The translations under genes and the position numbers were made by a program. Below are positions 34,774-42,930 of a DNA stretch of 64,000 nucleotides, in pieces; the stretch's first letter is position 1, and each line of letters begins with the position of its first letter. The notes below the pieces were generated by a model. It saw nothing but the letters and a program-made list of their open reading frames with translations. It ran no database searches and was not told the DNA's origin. The DNA comes from Verrucomicrobiota bacterium (lineage in GTDB: Bacteria > Verrucomicrobiota > Verrucomicrobiia > Limisphaerales > J093), in contig JADJWF010000003.1 in the NCBI GenBank assembly GCA_016716505.1, forward strand, positions 434,001-498,000, read 5' to 3'.

Positions 34774-36642
34774 CTAACGAATGCGGATGATCCTGTAGTA
34801 GGCGGCGGCACTTTCCCCGGTAACCAGCACAGTGGAAACCCGCCCCGCCGCGAACCGGTATCCGCCGACCTCGGCCCAAGATTGGAGGTCGGTCGAACTC
34901 TCCAAACGGTACACCCCTCCCGGCTCGGAATTCCACCCCACGATATTACCCTGATCCGTCTGTTGTAGGGCGATCCGCAAGACGCTCTCGGGATTCACCG
35001 GGCTGGTGCCTGCGAGAAATTCGTCCCGGTTGGAAGCTCCGTCGCCGTCCGAGTCGGCTGCAGGTGAGGGCCAGAACCGCGGTTCAGCGCCCCAGTGCTC
35101 CATCTGCCAGTCGTCCGGCAGCCCATCGAAGTTTCGGTCTCGTCCCCAAGTTCGGGCGGTGGTGGCTGGAGATTTCGGGGTGATCCGGCCATCCGGCAAT
35201 TCAACCGCCAGTTCGACCGTATGCGTGCTCCCGGGTTCGAGATCCTCGATCATGAGAAAATTACGGGAAGTCCGGCGGGCGGTACCCGCATCCACAAAGA
35301 CCAGATAATTGACATCGGGACCATAGCCCGCCAACTCCGGCCAGCTCGCCATCAATGAGTAGGAATCCAAGGCTGCGACGAAAGGCGGCGCCGGCTGACT
35401 GAGCACCCGCCCCGCCGAATAGCGTTGGGCCAGCACCTCCATGCCGGCGTCGAGTCCTGAGAAGCTCGAAAAGGCAACCAGGAAGCTCTCGCCGTCGGAC
35501 GCGACCGTCGGATGAATCTGCGGCCCGATTGTAGTCGTGTTGACGCGGAACTCCTCGCCCACGAGTGCCCCGTCCGGCTTCAGAAGCCGACCGTACACAC
35601 CCTCGCGCGCGCCGTCCTGCCAGTCGCTTGTCCAGACGACCAGAATCTGTCCCTGGCAGTACGCCACCTGCGGTGCGTAGCGCTTGCCCCGCCGCACCGA
35701 GTTCAGTTGGACTGGGGCACTGGCCGGCGAGCCATCCCGATTCATCACCCGCGCCACTACATTCCAATCATTCGCGGGATGACCCGGATCTCTTTCGCTC
35801 CAAGCCACTGCATATCCGCCCGGAATCGCGGCCAAGGACGGATTGGCACAGAGATTCGAACTGGCGTTCACCACATATTCGCCCGCGCGCGGGCTGCCGT
35901 TGGGCGCATAGCGTCGGGCGAAGATGTCCACACTATGCATGAACCGTTGCTGCTCGGAAACCCAGGCGACCAAGTAGTCGCCGTCCTCCAGCCCAATCAC
36001 GGCAGGATTTCGCTGATTGTAGAGGGTGGCAACATTGATCCGAACCTCCGTACCGAACTTCTGGCCCGTCATCGAAAACCGCTGTCCATAGACTCCCTGC
36101 AGGCTGCCGTCCGCCTCCTCGCTGGCCCAGACGACGAAGACGCTGCCGTCCTTGAGGATGGCCACATCGGGATGCTGTTGCTGACCACGAGTGAAGGTGT
36201 TCACCCGGATCTCATCCGTCGCAAATGTGCCGTCGGCTCTCAGGAAGCGGACGAAGATGTCTTGGTCGCCCTGAGCGCCCCCCTGCCAAGCCACCACGGC
36301 AGCGCCGTTGGCCGCCAGCCGCACGACCGCATTCTCCTGATTGCCGGCCGCCGTCTGGTTCACGCGCACGGTCCGGAATTCAACCGGAGAAAGGAAGTTG
36401 TTGATCGCCCGAAGGGTGACGCCCTGCCCGCTGCCATCAGTGGAGTTGTCGTCCCAGGCGACGTACCCCCCGGCCGGCCCCAACGCCAACGACGGCTTCA
36501 CTTGGTCGCCCGCCTTGCGCAACGAAAGAGAATACTCGCCCCCTTGGGGAGAGAAGGAAGACTGGGCCATCGCTCCCACTGCGGCCAGCCCAGTCAGACC
36601 TAGTGAGAGCAGCCGCCCGCAGGCGCTTTTCGTCAACGACAT
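34774..36642 (-). CDS. Secreted beta-propeller-like repeat protein with thrombospondin-type Ca motifs
   Basis: 622 residues, signal peptide MSLTKSACGRLLSLGLTGLAAVGAMA. Residues about 60-420 hold six to seven repeats of about 55 residues with the pattern 'RVN...Q..P.VA.L.DG.F.V.W.S...DG...GVYGQRF...G...G.E', as in 'HPDVAILKDGSVFVVWASE' and 'VYGRLLKPDGALVGEEFRVN'. A fibronectin-like part follows, then two Ca-binding-like motifs ('DRNFDGLPDDWQ', 'DSDGDGASNRDEF') and the end 'VYRLESSTDLQSWAEVGG...AYYRIIRIR'. It is the first gene of the secreted-protein operon. The role, perhaps binding or attachment, is inference. Confidence 0.75.
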   Translation of the reverse strand: MSLTKSACGRLLSLGLTGLAAVGAMAQSSFSPQGGEYSLSLRKAGDQVKPSLALGPAGGYVAWDDNSTDGSGQGVTLRAINNFLSPVEFRTVRVNQTAAGNQENAVVRLAANGAAVVAWQGGAQGDQDIFVRFLRADGTFATDEIRVNTFTRGQQQHPDVAILKDGSVFVVWASEEADGSLQGVYGQRFSMTGQKFGTEVRINVATLYNQRNPAVIGLEDGDYLVAWVSEQQRFMHSVDIFARRYAPNGSPRAGEYVVNASSNLCANPSLAAIPGGYAVAWSERDPGHPANDWNVVARVMNRDGSPASAPVQLNSVRRGKRYAPQVAYCQGQILVVWTSDWQDGAREGVYGRLLKPDGALVGEEFRVNTTTIGPQIHPTVASDGESFLVAFSSFSGLDAGMEVLAQRYSAGRVLSQPAPPFVAALDSYSLMASWPELAGYGPDVNYLVFVDAGTARRTSRNFLMIEDLEPGSTHTVELAVELPDGRITPKSPATTARTWGRDRNFDGLPDDWQMEHWGAEPRFWPSPAADSDGDGASNRDEFLAGTSPVNPESVLRIALQQTDQGNIVGWNSEPGGVYRLESSTDLQSWAEVGGYRFAAGRVSTVLVTGESAAAYYRIIRIR

Positions 36643-36944
36643 AAGGTTGGGGTTTTCTAGCAAGGCCACTTTCGTTTGTCCACGCTTTCTTCGGGAAACC
36701 TGCCGCCTCGGCGTGCCGTTTCGTCCACTAGGCCCCAACGCGGCCGCATGGTGGGCGTTTAACGCTGTCCGGCACCCGGCCGGTCCCTCTGCGATAACCT
36801 CGTACCGAAGGAGCAAATCATCTGCCAGCTTGAACCGGGAAGCACAAACCAGTCTCGCAATTGTCGCGCTCTGAGCTCTCGTTCCTTGCTCGCGGTGGAA
36901 GCGAGTCGGCAGCGCCGGTCGCGGCCTGAGCGGAACATCTCTCC
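36643..36944 (-). other. 302-base upstream region of the secreted-protein operon
   Basis: No gene is supported. It should hold the promoter and a long leader for the minus-strand operon, and also lies behind the 3' end of the exonuclease gene. I looked for riboswitch cores (c-di-GMP, cobalamin, SAM) and saw none that pair convincingly. Confidence 0.4.
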
Positions 36945-37856
36945 TCACAGGCGCAACTCACCCTGGGCTGCCCCGCCTTCGGGCAATCCTGCGGCGAGCG
37001 ACCGAAATCCCCAACGCGAGTACAACTCGCGCAAACGCCCGGCCGCCACAGGCAGCGGTTCGATACGAGCAGGCAGTGGCGGCAATCCCGCAGGAGCACG
37101 CAGGCGGATCAGCTCGCGATTACGTTCTACCACTTCGAGCGAGGACTCCAACGCGGCGCGAATTCGCTCCGGTGCGACCCGGGACAAGTCCCGCTTGAGT
37201 GCCTCCCAATTGCCAAATTGGTTCAGCAGCGAGGCGGCGGTCTTGGGGCCAACCCCGGGCACCCCTGGAATGTTGTCCACGCCGTCCCCGACCAGACTCA
37301 GCCAGTCCACGATCTTGTCCGGCCCAACGCCAGTCTTCGCCCGCACGTCGTCGGCGGTCCACAAGCGAAGGGCGGGGTCGTTCGGGTTCACCAAGGCGAT
37401 CTTGGACGACACCACCTGCATGAAGTCCTTGTCGCTGCTGGCGATGACTGTTTCCAGCCCGCGCAGCTCCAGCGCCCGCGCCCAGGCAGCGATCCAGTCG
37501 TCTGCCTCCACGCCCTCCCGACAGCATGACAGCCGGCCGGAGGCTTCGAGCCACGCGACCATTCCATCCAGTTGGCTCTCCAGGGCTGCCGGCATCGGCG
37601 GACGCTCTGACTTGTAGGAGGGAAGCAGGGAGAGTCGCTCCGGCGCGAGCCCACCATCCCAAATGACGATCTCCAGCGCTGGATTCAGCGTCTCGCTCAG
37701 GCGCAACAGGGCCTTGGCGAAGCCGAAAATGGCGTTGGTGGGCTCGCCCGATGGGGAACTCAACGATTTAATCGCGAAGAACGCCCGATAGGCGTACGCG
37801 TGCCCATCCACCAGGAGGACACGGCCAGGAGCCAAATCGTTTGAGATAGCTGCCAC
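36945..37856 (-). CDS. Stand-alone 5'-3' exonuclease (FEN/PolA N-terminal family)
   Basis: 303 residues from a GTG at 37856. A GTG at 37880 would add eight residues but lies in the terminator hairpin of the preceding operon, so 37856 is preferred. Motifs of the T5/PolA 5'-nuclease: 'VLLVDGHAYAYRAFFA', 'EIVIWDGG', 'SYKSERPPMP', 'EGVEADDWIAAWA', 'VIASSDKDFMQVVSS' and the helix-hairpin-helix 'GVDNIPGVPGVGPKTAASLL'. The catalytic Asp/Glu cluster is intact. There is no polymerase domain. Free-standing forms act on flaps or RNA primers in replication and repair. It is not functionally linked to the pilus operon upstream. Confidence 0.88.
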   Translation of the reverse strand: MAAISNDLAPGRVLLVDGHAYAYRAFFAIKSLSSPSGEPTNAIFGFAKALLRLSETLNPALEIVIWDGGLAPERLSLLPSYKSERPPMPAALESQLDGMVAWLEASGRLSCCREGVEADDWIAAWARALELRGLETVIASSDKDFMQVVSSKIALVNPNDPALRLWTADDVRAKTGVGPDKIVDWLSLVGDGVDNIPGVPGVGPKTAASLLNQFGNWEALKRDLSRVAPERIRAALESSLEVVERNRELIRLRAPAGLPPLPARIEPLPVAAGRLRELYSRWGFRSLAAGLPEGGAAQGELRL

Positions 37857-37860
37857 ACCC

Positions 37861-37893
37861 AAACAAAAAGGGACGGGCACGTCCGCCCGTCCC
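37861..37893 (-). terminator. Rho-independent terminator of the pilus-like operon
   Basis: Perfect 9-bp stem GGGACGGGC (37870-37878) and GCCCGTCCC (37885-37893) with a 6-base loop. In the minus direction it is followed by TTTTTGTTT (37869-37861). It starts 23 bases past the secretin C-terminal stop and ends the pilus operon before the exonuclease gene. Confidence 0.85.
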
Positions 37894-37916
37894 CCGTCAA
37901 CAACGCCCAGGAATGT

Positions 37917-38498
37917 TCACCTCGGAGCGAACGGCACCTGGCTCGGCACGCGGTTCGGGTCGTACGGGAGGGCGTCTTCCGAGTGAATCCGATTGCCCGC
38001 CGGATCAATGATCGTGGGCGTGACGAAAATCACCAAGTTTTTCTTCTTGCTCGACATGCCCTCGCTGCGGAAGAGGCGGCCGATCAGCGGCGCATCCCCC
38101 AAGACCGGCACCTTGTCCTTCACTTTGATCACGCTCTCGGAGATCAGACCACCGAGAGCAATCGTCTGCCCGTCCCAGACGATGGCGCTGGTGGTTACCT
38201 GCCGGACGCGGAAGCGCGGCAGCGGCGTCACCGCCGAGATGTTGCCGACCTGCGTGCTGAACGTACCGGGATCGTCGTAGCCCAGAAATTCCGTCACGGT
38301 GGGAATCAGGTTCATCTGGATCGTGTACCCGTCCGCAGAAACATGCGGGATTACGTCCAAGGTCGGGCCCAATGGAACCTGAATCGGCACGGGCTGGATT
38401 GCCGCCAGCGGATTCGGGTTTTGAACCACTTGGGCCGAGGCAAAAGGAGCGATGAGGCCCAAGGCCAAACCAGCGATTAGGAACCTACGAATGTTCAT
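37917..38498 (-). CDS. Separate secretin C-terminal domain with its own signal peptide
   Basis: 193 residues. An N-terminal signal peptide (MNIRRFLIAGLALGLIAPFASA) precedes the second half of a GspD/PilQ-type secretin: 'LGPTLDVIPHVSADGYTIQM', 'PRFRVRQVTTSAIVWDGQTI', 'ALGGLISESVIKVKDKVPVL', 'GDAPLIGRLFRSEGMSSKKK' and 'NLVIFVTPTIIDPAGNRI'. These form the last beta strands of the secretin barrel and its C-terminal end. The upstream gene supplies the first half; both continue the normal secretin order, and both reading frames are the same. The start overlaps the TGA of a 10-codon leader frame (GTG 38527, behind GGGGGAGG), so translation may be coupled. I infer that two exported pieces assemble into one outer-membrane ring. 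Confidence 0.85.
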   Translation of the reverse strand: MNIRRFLIAGLALGLIAPFASAQVVQNPNPLAAIQPVPIQVPLGPTLDVIPHVSADGYTIQMNLIPTVTEFLGYDDPGTFSTQVGNISAVTPLPRFRVRQVTTSAIVWDGQTIALGGLISESVIKVKDKVPVLGDAPLIGRLFRSEGMSSKKKNLVIFVTPTIIDPAGNRIHSEDALPYDPNRVPSQVPFAPR

Positions 38499-38552
38499 GT
38501 CTGTGTTTCTAAAAGTCCGACGTTCACCAGACCTCCCCCGTCCCCACGGTGG

Positions 38553-40961
38553 TTATTGGACGACGCCGCCCACGCCCGCGCCGCCGACCCCGCCAACGCC
38601 ACCGCCAAACGCGCCTGCCTGGTTGAAGACGACGATGCTTTGGATGTCAATGATCTGGATTTGAGCCTGACGACCGCTAACGGTGGTCACCTTGGGTGCT
38701 GACAGGATATCCACGCCTGCCCGTTGATCGAGGGCCTTGATGACCATGCGGAACTGCGGATCGGTCATGATGCCGGTTATCGTACCGACCGTTGGAACCC
38801 CCTGACCTCCAGCGATCTGGCTTCGGAGGCCACTGGTCAGCTTGCCATCAGTCGAGGGGTTCGGCGCCTGCGAGCCCTGTCCAAAAGTTCCTGGAAATAC
38901 GCCAAAGGGATTCGCGGCGCTCGGAGCGCCCGCATAAGAAGGAGCCGTGCCGGCCTGACCTCCGATGCCACCGCCCATATTCCAGTTCCCTACCCACCAA
39001 TCGAAGCCGAGCGCACGCGCATCGTCCTGGCCGATTTCCACAAACTTCGCCTCAATCGTCACCTGATCTGGTGTCTGATTGAGGGCCTGAATCGCGGCAT
39101 CAATGATGTCCAAATCCTGGAGCGTCGCTCGCACCAACAGGATTCCGGTGCGATCGTTCCAGAAGACCGCCTTGCCGGCCGCATTCTGGAAACCGGCCCC
39201 AAAGCCGCCGATGCCACCACCAACCGCGCCGCCTCCCAACGTGTTCGTGCCGCCCAGATCCACGCCGGCGGCACTGAAGTACTGGCGGACCAATTCGTTA
39301 ACATAGGACATCGGTGTCACGGCGGTCACGCCTGGCAGACTGCCGCTCCCATATCCTCCACCCCCACCGAAGCCGCCGCCCCCAAAGCCGCCGCCGCCGA
39401 AACCACCCCCACCGAAACCGCCGCCCCCAAAGCCGCCGCCGCCGAAGCCGCCACCTCCGCCAAAACCTCCTTGGCCGCCAAAGCCGCCACCTCCGCCAGC
39501 GACCATGACCCGGGGAATCATTGCCCCCCCGCCACCGTAACCGCCGCCGCCGAAACCACCCCCACCGAAACCGCCGCCGCCGAAGCCGCCACCACCCCCA
39601 AAGCCGCCACCACCCCCAAAGCCACCACCACCACCAAAGCCTCCTCCCCCGAAGCCGCCACCAGCGCCACCCAACTGACTTTGGAAGTCAATCCCCTGAA
39701 CCCCTTCCAGCCCCTGCAAAAACGTGTTCGGGTTGACCTTGAAGGTCCGCGTGAACAACTGCTCCGGCTCGGGAATCTTCCGGGTGAAAATGACGGCGTA
39801 CTCATCAATCGAGTACTTGATCTGTTTCTCGGCCACCTTGACCACGGCATCCAGAGCCTCGCTCAACCGGACGTTCTTCAGCGCGGGATCAATGCGAATG
39901 CGCACTTCGTGCAAGTCGAATTGTTCCTGCTGCGGTGCCTGGCTGATCGGCTGCCCGGTAAGCGGGTCAATCTGTGCCAAGCCGGTGGGTTGCGGAGCTT
40001 GAATGTCCACGAACGGAGCGATGATAAAATTCAGCCCTTTGCGCTCGGGATCCCGGAGTTTCGCCTCGTCATCCAGATACTTCACCACTTCCCGCAGGGG
40101 CACTCCGGGCTCGGGAAACTCGAATTTGTCCAAAACAATCTTGTCGAGTTTGGCGTGAATCCCACGCCGGCCCGGCCCTGTGTGGATGGTATTGGTCCGC
40201 GCGAACGGATTGCCAACGTTGGTCACGCCACCCCACTTGACAGGGGGATTCCATGCGTGCTCCACCTCCAGCATGCGCTCCTTGGCCATCAACTCCCGCT
40301 TCTTGGCCTCGCGGGAGAAGCGCGCCTCCGCCACCAGCCGCAGGTAGTAGCCCGCGCCCGCGTTCTCCGGATCCAAGCGAGCCGCCTGCTTGAGCTTGTC
40401 CTCCGCCTCGCTCAGACGACCCATCTCGTACAAAAGCTTTCCATCTTGCACCAAGGTGCCGGCCTCCACTTTCTGCTTGGCCACTTCCGGCACCATCGCC
40501 ACCACTTCCTGACTTGGCACGCGCCCGCGCATCTCGTCCAACGTCTTGGAAACTTTGGCCATCATCTGCTGGGCCTTGGCGTTCTTGGGATCCACCCGAA
40601 GCACCCGCGTGACCTGATTCTTCGCGTCCTCGTAGCGCATGCGCGCGTAAGATTTCTCGGCCAGTTCGAGATAGACTTCCGAGAAACCCGCCACGACCTC
40701 GGCACGCTCCGCCTCGATTCCGGTCTCCCCAATCCGCTGGACGAGCGACCAGGCTTCTTCGTACCGCCGCGCGGCGTTGCCCAAATTGCCGTCGGCCTGC
40801 TCCGCCTTCGCCTCGGCGATCGTGCGCCGCAACAGGATCGTCTGTTCCTGACGGCGGATAGCCTCGTCCGCAGCCACCTTGGCGGCGCTGTTCTGGGCCA
40901 GCGGGGTCGGGCTGGCCAGCAGCACTGCCGCCACGCAAAGGGACGCAAAGAAGCGAGTCAT
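38553..40961 (-). CDS. Secretin (Amuc_1098/PilQ-like), lacking the C-terminal strands
   Basis: 802 residues from the ATG at 40961 (signal peptide MTRFFASLCVAAVLLASPTPLA). It has TPR-like helices to about 220 ('YEMGRLSEAEDKLKQAARLD'), an N0/STN-like domain near 270-400 ('KIVLDKFEFPEPGVPLREVV', 'RIRIDPALKNVRLSEALDAV'), a Gly-rich block of about 100 residues (434-537), an N1-like domain ('GILLVRATLQDLDIIDAAIQ', 'QVTIEAKFVEIGQDDARALG') and the start of the secretin domain ('FRMVIKALDQRAGVDILSAP'). It stops after 'VGGAGVGGVVQ', before the 'VPF/VPLGPTLDVIP' part that belongs to all intact secretins. That part is in the next gene. The outer-membrane pore of a pilus-like system. Confidence 0.9.
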   Translation of the reverse strand: MTRFFASLCVAAVLLASPTPLAQNSAAKVAADEAIRRQEQTILLRRTIAEAKAEQADGNLGNAARRYEEAWSLVQRIGETGIEAERAEVVAGFSEVYLELAEKSYARMRYEDAKNQVTRVLRVDPKNAKAQQMMAKVSKTLDEMRGRVPSQEVVAMVPEVAKQKVEAGTLVQDGKLLYEMGRLSEAEDKLKQAARLDPENAGAGYYLRLVAEARFSREAKKRELMAKERMLEVEHAWNPPVKWGGVTNVGNPFARTNTIHTGPGRRGIHAKLDKIVLDKFEFPEPGVPLREVVKYLDDEAKLRDPERKGLNFIIAPFVDIQAPQPTGLAQIDPLTGQPISQAPQQEQFDLHEVRIRIDPALKNVRLSEALDAVVKVAEKQIKYSIDEYAVIFTRKIPEPEQLFTRTFKVNPNTFLQGLEGVQGIDFQSQLGGAGGGFGGGGFGGGGGFGGGGGFGGGGGFGGGGFGGGGFGGGGYGGGGAMIPRVMVAGGGGGFGGQGGFGGGGGFGGGGFGGGGFGGGGFGGGGFGGGGFGGGGGYGSGSLPGVTAVTPMSYVNELVRQYFSAAGVDLGGTNTLGGGAVGGGIGGFGAGFQNAAGKAVFWNDRTGILLVRATLQDLDIIDAAIQALNQTPDQVTIEAKFVEIGQDDARALGFDWWVGNWNMGGGIGGQAGTAPSYAGAPSAANPFGVFPGTFGQGSQAPNPSTDGKLTSGLRSQIAGGQGVPTVGTITGIMTDPQFRMVIKALDQRAGVDILSAPKVTTVSGRQAQIQIIDIQSIVVFNQAGAFGGGVGGVGGAGVGGVVQ
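39355..39672. repeat. Tandem GGC/CCG-rich repeat encoding the Gly-rich block of the secretin
   Basis: About 300 bases of imperfect 12-18-base units. On the coding (minus) strand they read GGN-rich codons with TTC/TTT, giving runs like FGGGGFGGGG, broken by one non-repeat insert ('AMIPRVMVAG', near 39500). The units differ in length, so expansion or contraction is likely. It lies inside an open frame. Confidence 0.9.
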
Positions 40962-41003
40962 GGATGGGGCTTCAATTCGGGGCCGAATCATAAAGGGGTT
41001 TTC

Positions 41004-41801
41004 TCAGGGTGCGGGCTTCCAGCGAAGGGTCGTGCGTTTCTTCGTTGCTTGGTCTTCGAGGGTAACGTCGGCTTCGCTGATGGCAACGATATTGTAAGTG
41101 TTGCCGCCCAGGGTGAGCTTTTGACCCTGGCGCTGCCGCGGATAGGAACGCCGGTCCACCTCGTGGTAGAGGTCCGCCGCGTAGCCAGCGACTTCCGAGT
41201 ACGGACGGTCCTTGGCCACGGTGATCACCTGCTTGGAGTCCTCCGCCAAAACCAAAACCAGTTCCGTGGGGTCCTCCACGGGACCCCGGATTTCCTTCAG
41301 CAGGAAGGCCTCCCGGGCAGACTCGCCCACGCCCACAATCCGCACGAACGGCCGGTGCAAGGCGCTGTTGGTCGCTGCTTCCCGAGTGGCGAGGAACTCG
41401 TACCGCGTGGTGTTTCCCACCTGGCGCGCCGAGCGGTACTCGATGGTGGTGCGCAACGGCACGATGTTGGTCACGATCAACGCCCCCAAGCCGGTGTCCT
41501 CTTTCGGCATCATCGTGCCGGCGGCCGTTTTGATCCAAGTGATGGGGTTGAAGACGAGGTGACCGGGCTGGGCGAGCGCAATCGGCTGCCGATTCGTGAC
41601 GCGGCGTAGCACAGCCTGATTGGTACTCAGATCCAGCGGCGGCAGCGGATCAATCTTCCGGGTAACGATCCCTTGCGTGACATTGTCGAGGTCGGCCTGA
41701 ACCGAGGACACCTGCAACAACAGCAGCGCCGCCGCGACGGCCAACCCGGCCAACACCACGCTCAGGATAATTTTCTCGTAATGCTTGGAGAGGAACTGCA
41801 T
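41004..41801 (-). CDS. Inner-membrane pilus-assembly protein (Amuc_1099-like)
   Basis: 265 residues. One N-terminal membrane segment ('ILSVVLAGLAVAAALLLLQV') is followed by a short linker and a beta-rich C-terminal part ('GALIVTNIVPLRTTIEYRSA', 'LTLGGNTYNIVAISEADVTL', 'LEDQATKKRTTLRWKPAP'). It sits exactly where Akkermansia Amuc_1099 sits, between the Amuc_1100-family protein and the secretin. By position and layout it is the PilO/PilP-like connector between inner-membrane complex and secretin. Sequence identity to Amuc_1099 itself cannot be checked here. It starts three bases after the preceding stop. Confidence 0.72.
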   Translation of the reverse strand: MQFLSKHYEKIILSVVLAGLAVAAALLLLQVSSVQADLDNVTQGIVTRKIDPLPPLDLSTNQAVLRRVTNRQPIALAQPGHLVFNPITWIKTAAGTMMPKEDTGLGALIVTNIVPLRTTIEYRSARQVGNTTRYEFLATREAATNSALHRPFVRIVGVGESAREAFLLKEIRGPVEDPTELVLVLAEDSKQVITVAKDRPYSEVAGYAADLYHEVDRRSYPRQRQGQKLTLGGNTYNIVAISEADVTLEDQATKKRTTLRWKPAP

Positions 41802-41804
41802 GGC

Positions 41805-42926
41805 CTATTGGGCGGTTGCGTCGGCGGAGGTTTCGGTCCCGGCCGCCGCGTCAGAGCCTTCGGCAGTCGGCACCACGCGGCTGCGCCCGCGGCTGGGACG
41901 GGCTTCAGCGGGGTCAATCAGCCGCAGAACATCCACCCAGAGGATGACGCGAAACGGCTTCTCCTCGACCATGATATTCAATCCACCCCGGCGAGTTGGG
42001 GTGGGGCCGGTGGGCGTTGCCTCCTCTGGCGGCGGGGTACCAGGGAACAGGCCCGGTCGTCCATAGCGCCCGCCCAGTCCGTACCGGGCCATCATGGCGG
42101 GACTCATGCCGCCCGCGCCCAACATCGGCATGGGCATCATGGGACTCTCCATCGTGTTGGTTTCCAGCAACGAGGAGGGAACCGTGTCCACCTGGATGTT
42201 CTTCACCAGAAAGCCGTGCGGACTGTGCGCCAACCCCTGCAACACCGCTGCCAACTCGGGAGTGAAGGAATGAAAGGTCAGTTCGTACGGCGTTAGGATT
42301 GCCCACTCGTTGGTCGTGGGTTTCTTGGGCCACGTGTCGCTCCCGCCCAGGGAAGCCACCGTGGCCACCAGGCCACCGTCCGACGCACCGATTGGCACCC
42401 GGCGAATGCTGTCAAACGTCAACACCCGCGCGTTGAACAACACGCGCGACAAGGCCCGCACCTCCTCGATGGCGAAGGCGAGCGGCTGGATGACGTTCTG
42501 CTCGAAAGAAACTTGCGTTCGCTGCGAACTAAAACCGAAACCAAAATTGCTCGGGATTTTCACGCCTGAGCGTTGCGCCGAGCGCTGAAGGTCATCCAAG
42601 GTCGAGTCCAGCAGGAGACGCAACTGACCGCTGTCCAAGTTGGTCGGGTAGTTGATGGGCACGATGGTGTCGCGCAACTGCTTGGCCAGTGCTTTCAGCT
42701 CCGCCTCCTGCTCTTGCGCCGCCTTGATGTTGTCCACCTTTCGATCCCCCGGATGCGGCTTGAGCCGTGAGAGCCGGTCCAATTCGTCCGTCTGGGCTTG
42801 GAGGTTGGCAGACACTTCAGCCTCAAGGGTGTACTTCGAATACAGGAAGAACCCGGCAAAGGCGAGAAGCACCAACGCCACCACTCCCCCCGCCACCCAT
42901 ACCAAATTCTGCTTGATCCAGTCCAT
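41805..42926 (-). CDS. Amuc_1100-family pilus-like protein
   Basis: 373 residues. N-terminal membrane segment ('NLVWVAGGVVALVLLAFAGFFLYSKY') then a coiled helical stretch ('AAQEQEAELKALAKQLRDTI') and a two-part fold with 'GSDTWPKKPTTNEWAILTPYELTFHSF', 'ELAAVLQGLAHSPHGFLVKN', and a C-terminal beta-strand part 'KPFRVILWVDVLRLI', with a Met/Gly/Pro-rich insert between. The order and the 'PYELTFHS...VLQGLA...FLVKNIQVD' stretch match the fold of Akkermansia Amuc_1100 ('PLEIAF...VLKAMN...FTVNSIRI'). Family members are thought to be PilO-like parts of a type IV pilus-like machine. It starts four bases past the preceding stop. Confidence 0.8.
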   Translation of the reverse strand: MDWIKQNLVWVAGGVVALVLLAFAGFFLYSKYTLEAEVSANLQAQTDELDRLSRLKPHPGDRKVDNIKAAQEQEAELKALAKQLRDTIVPINYPTNLDSGQLRLLLDSTLDDLQRSAQRSGVKIPSNFGFGFSSQRTQVSFEQNVIQPLAFAIEEVRALSRVLFNARVLTFDSIRRVPIGASDGGLVATVASLGGSDTWPKKPTTNEWAILTPYELTFHSFTPELAAVLQGLAHSPHGFLVKNIQVDTVPSSLLETNTMESPMMPMPMLGAGGMSPAMMARYGLGGRYGRPGLFPGTPPPEEATPTGPTPTRRGGLNIMVEEKPFRVILWVDVLRLIDPAEARPSRGRSRVVPTAEGSDAAAGTETSADATAQ

Positions 42927-42930
42927 GGCG

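Noticed and set aside
36643..36944. Riboswitch in the leader of the secreted-protein operon
   Set aside because: No known core sequence or consistent pairing could be traced by eye.
39355..39672. Repeats resembling a CRISPR array
   Set aside because: Units are 12-18 bases, contiguous, in frame and code for Gly; there are no spacers.
38724..41609. A plus-strand open frame of 961 codons opposite the secretin and its neighbour
   Set aside because: It is a by-product of the GC-rich codon use and the Gly-rich repeat on the minus strand; it has no domain, and the minus-strand genes are certain.
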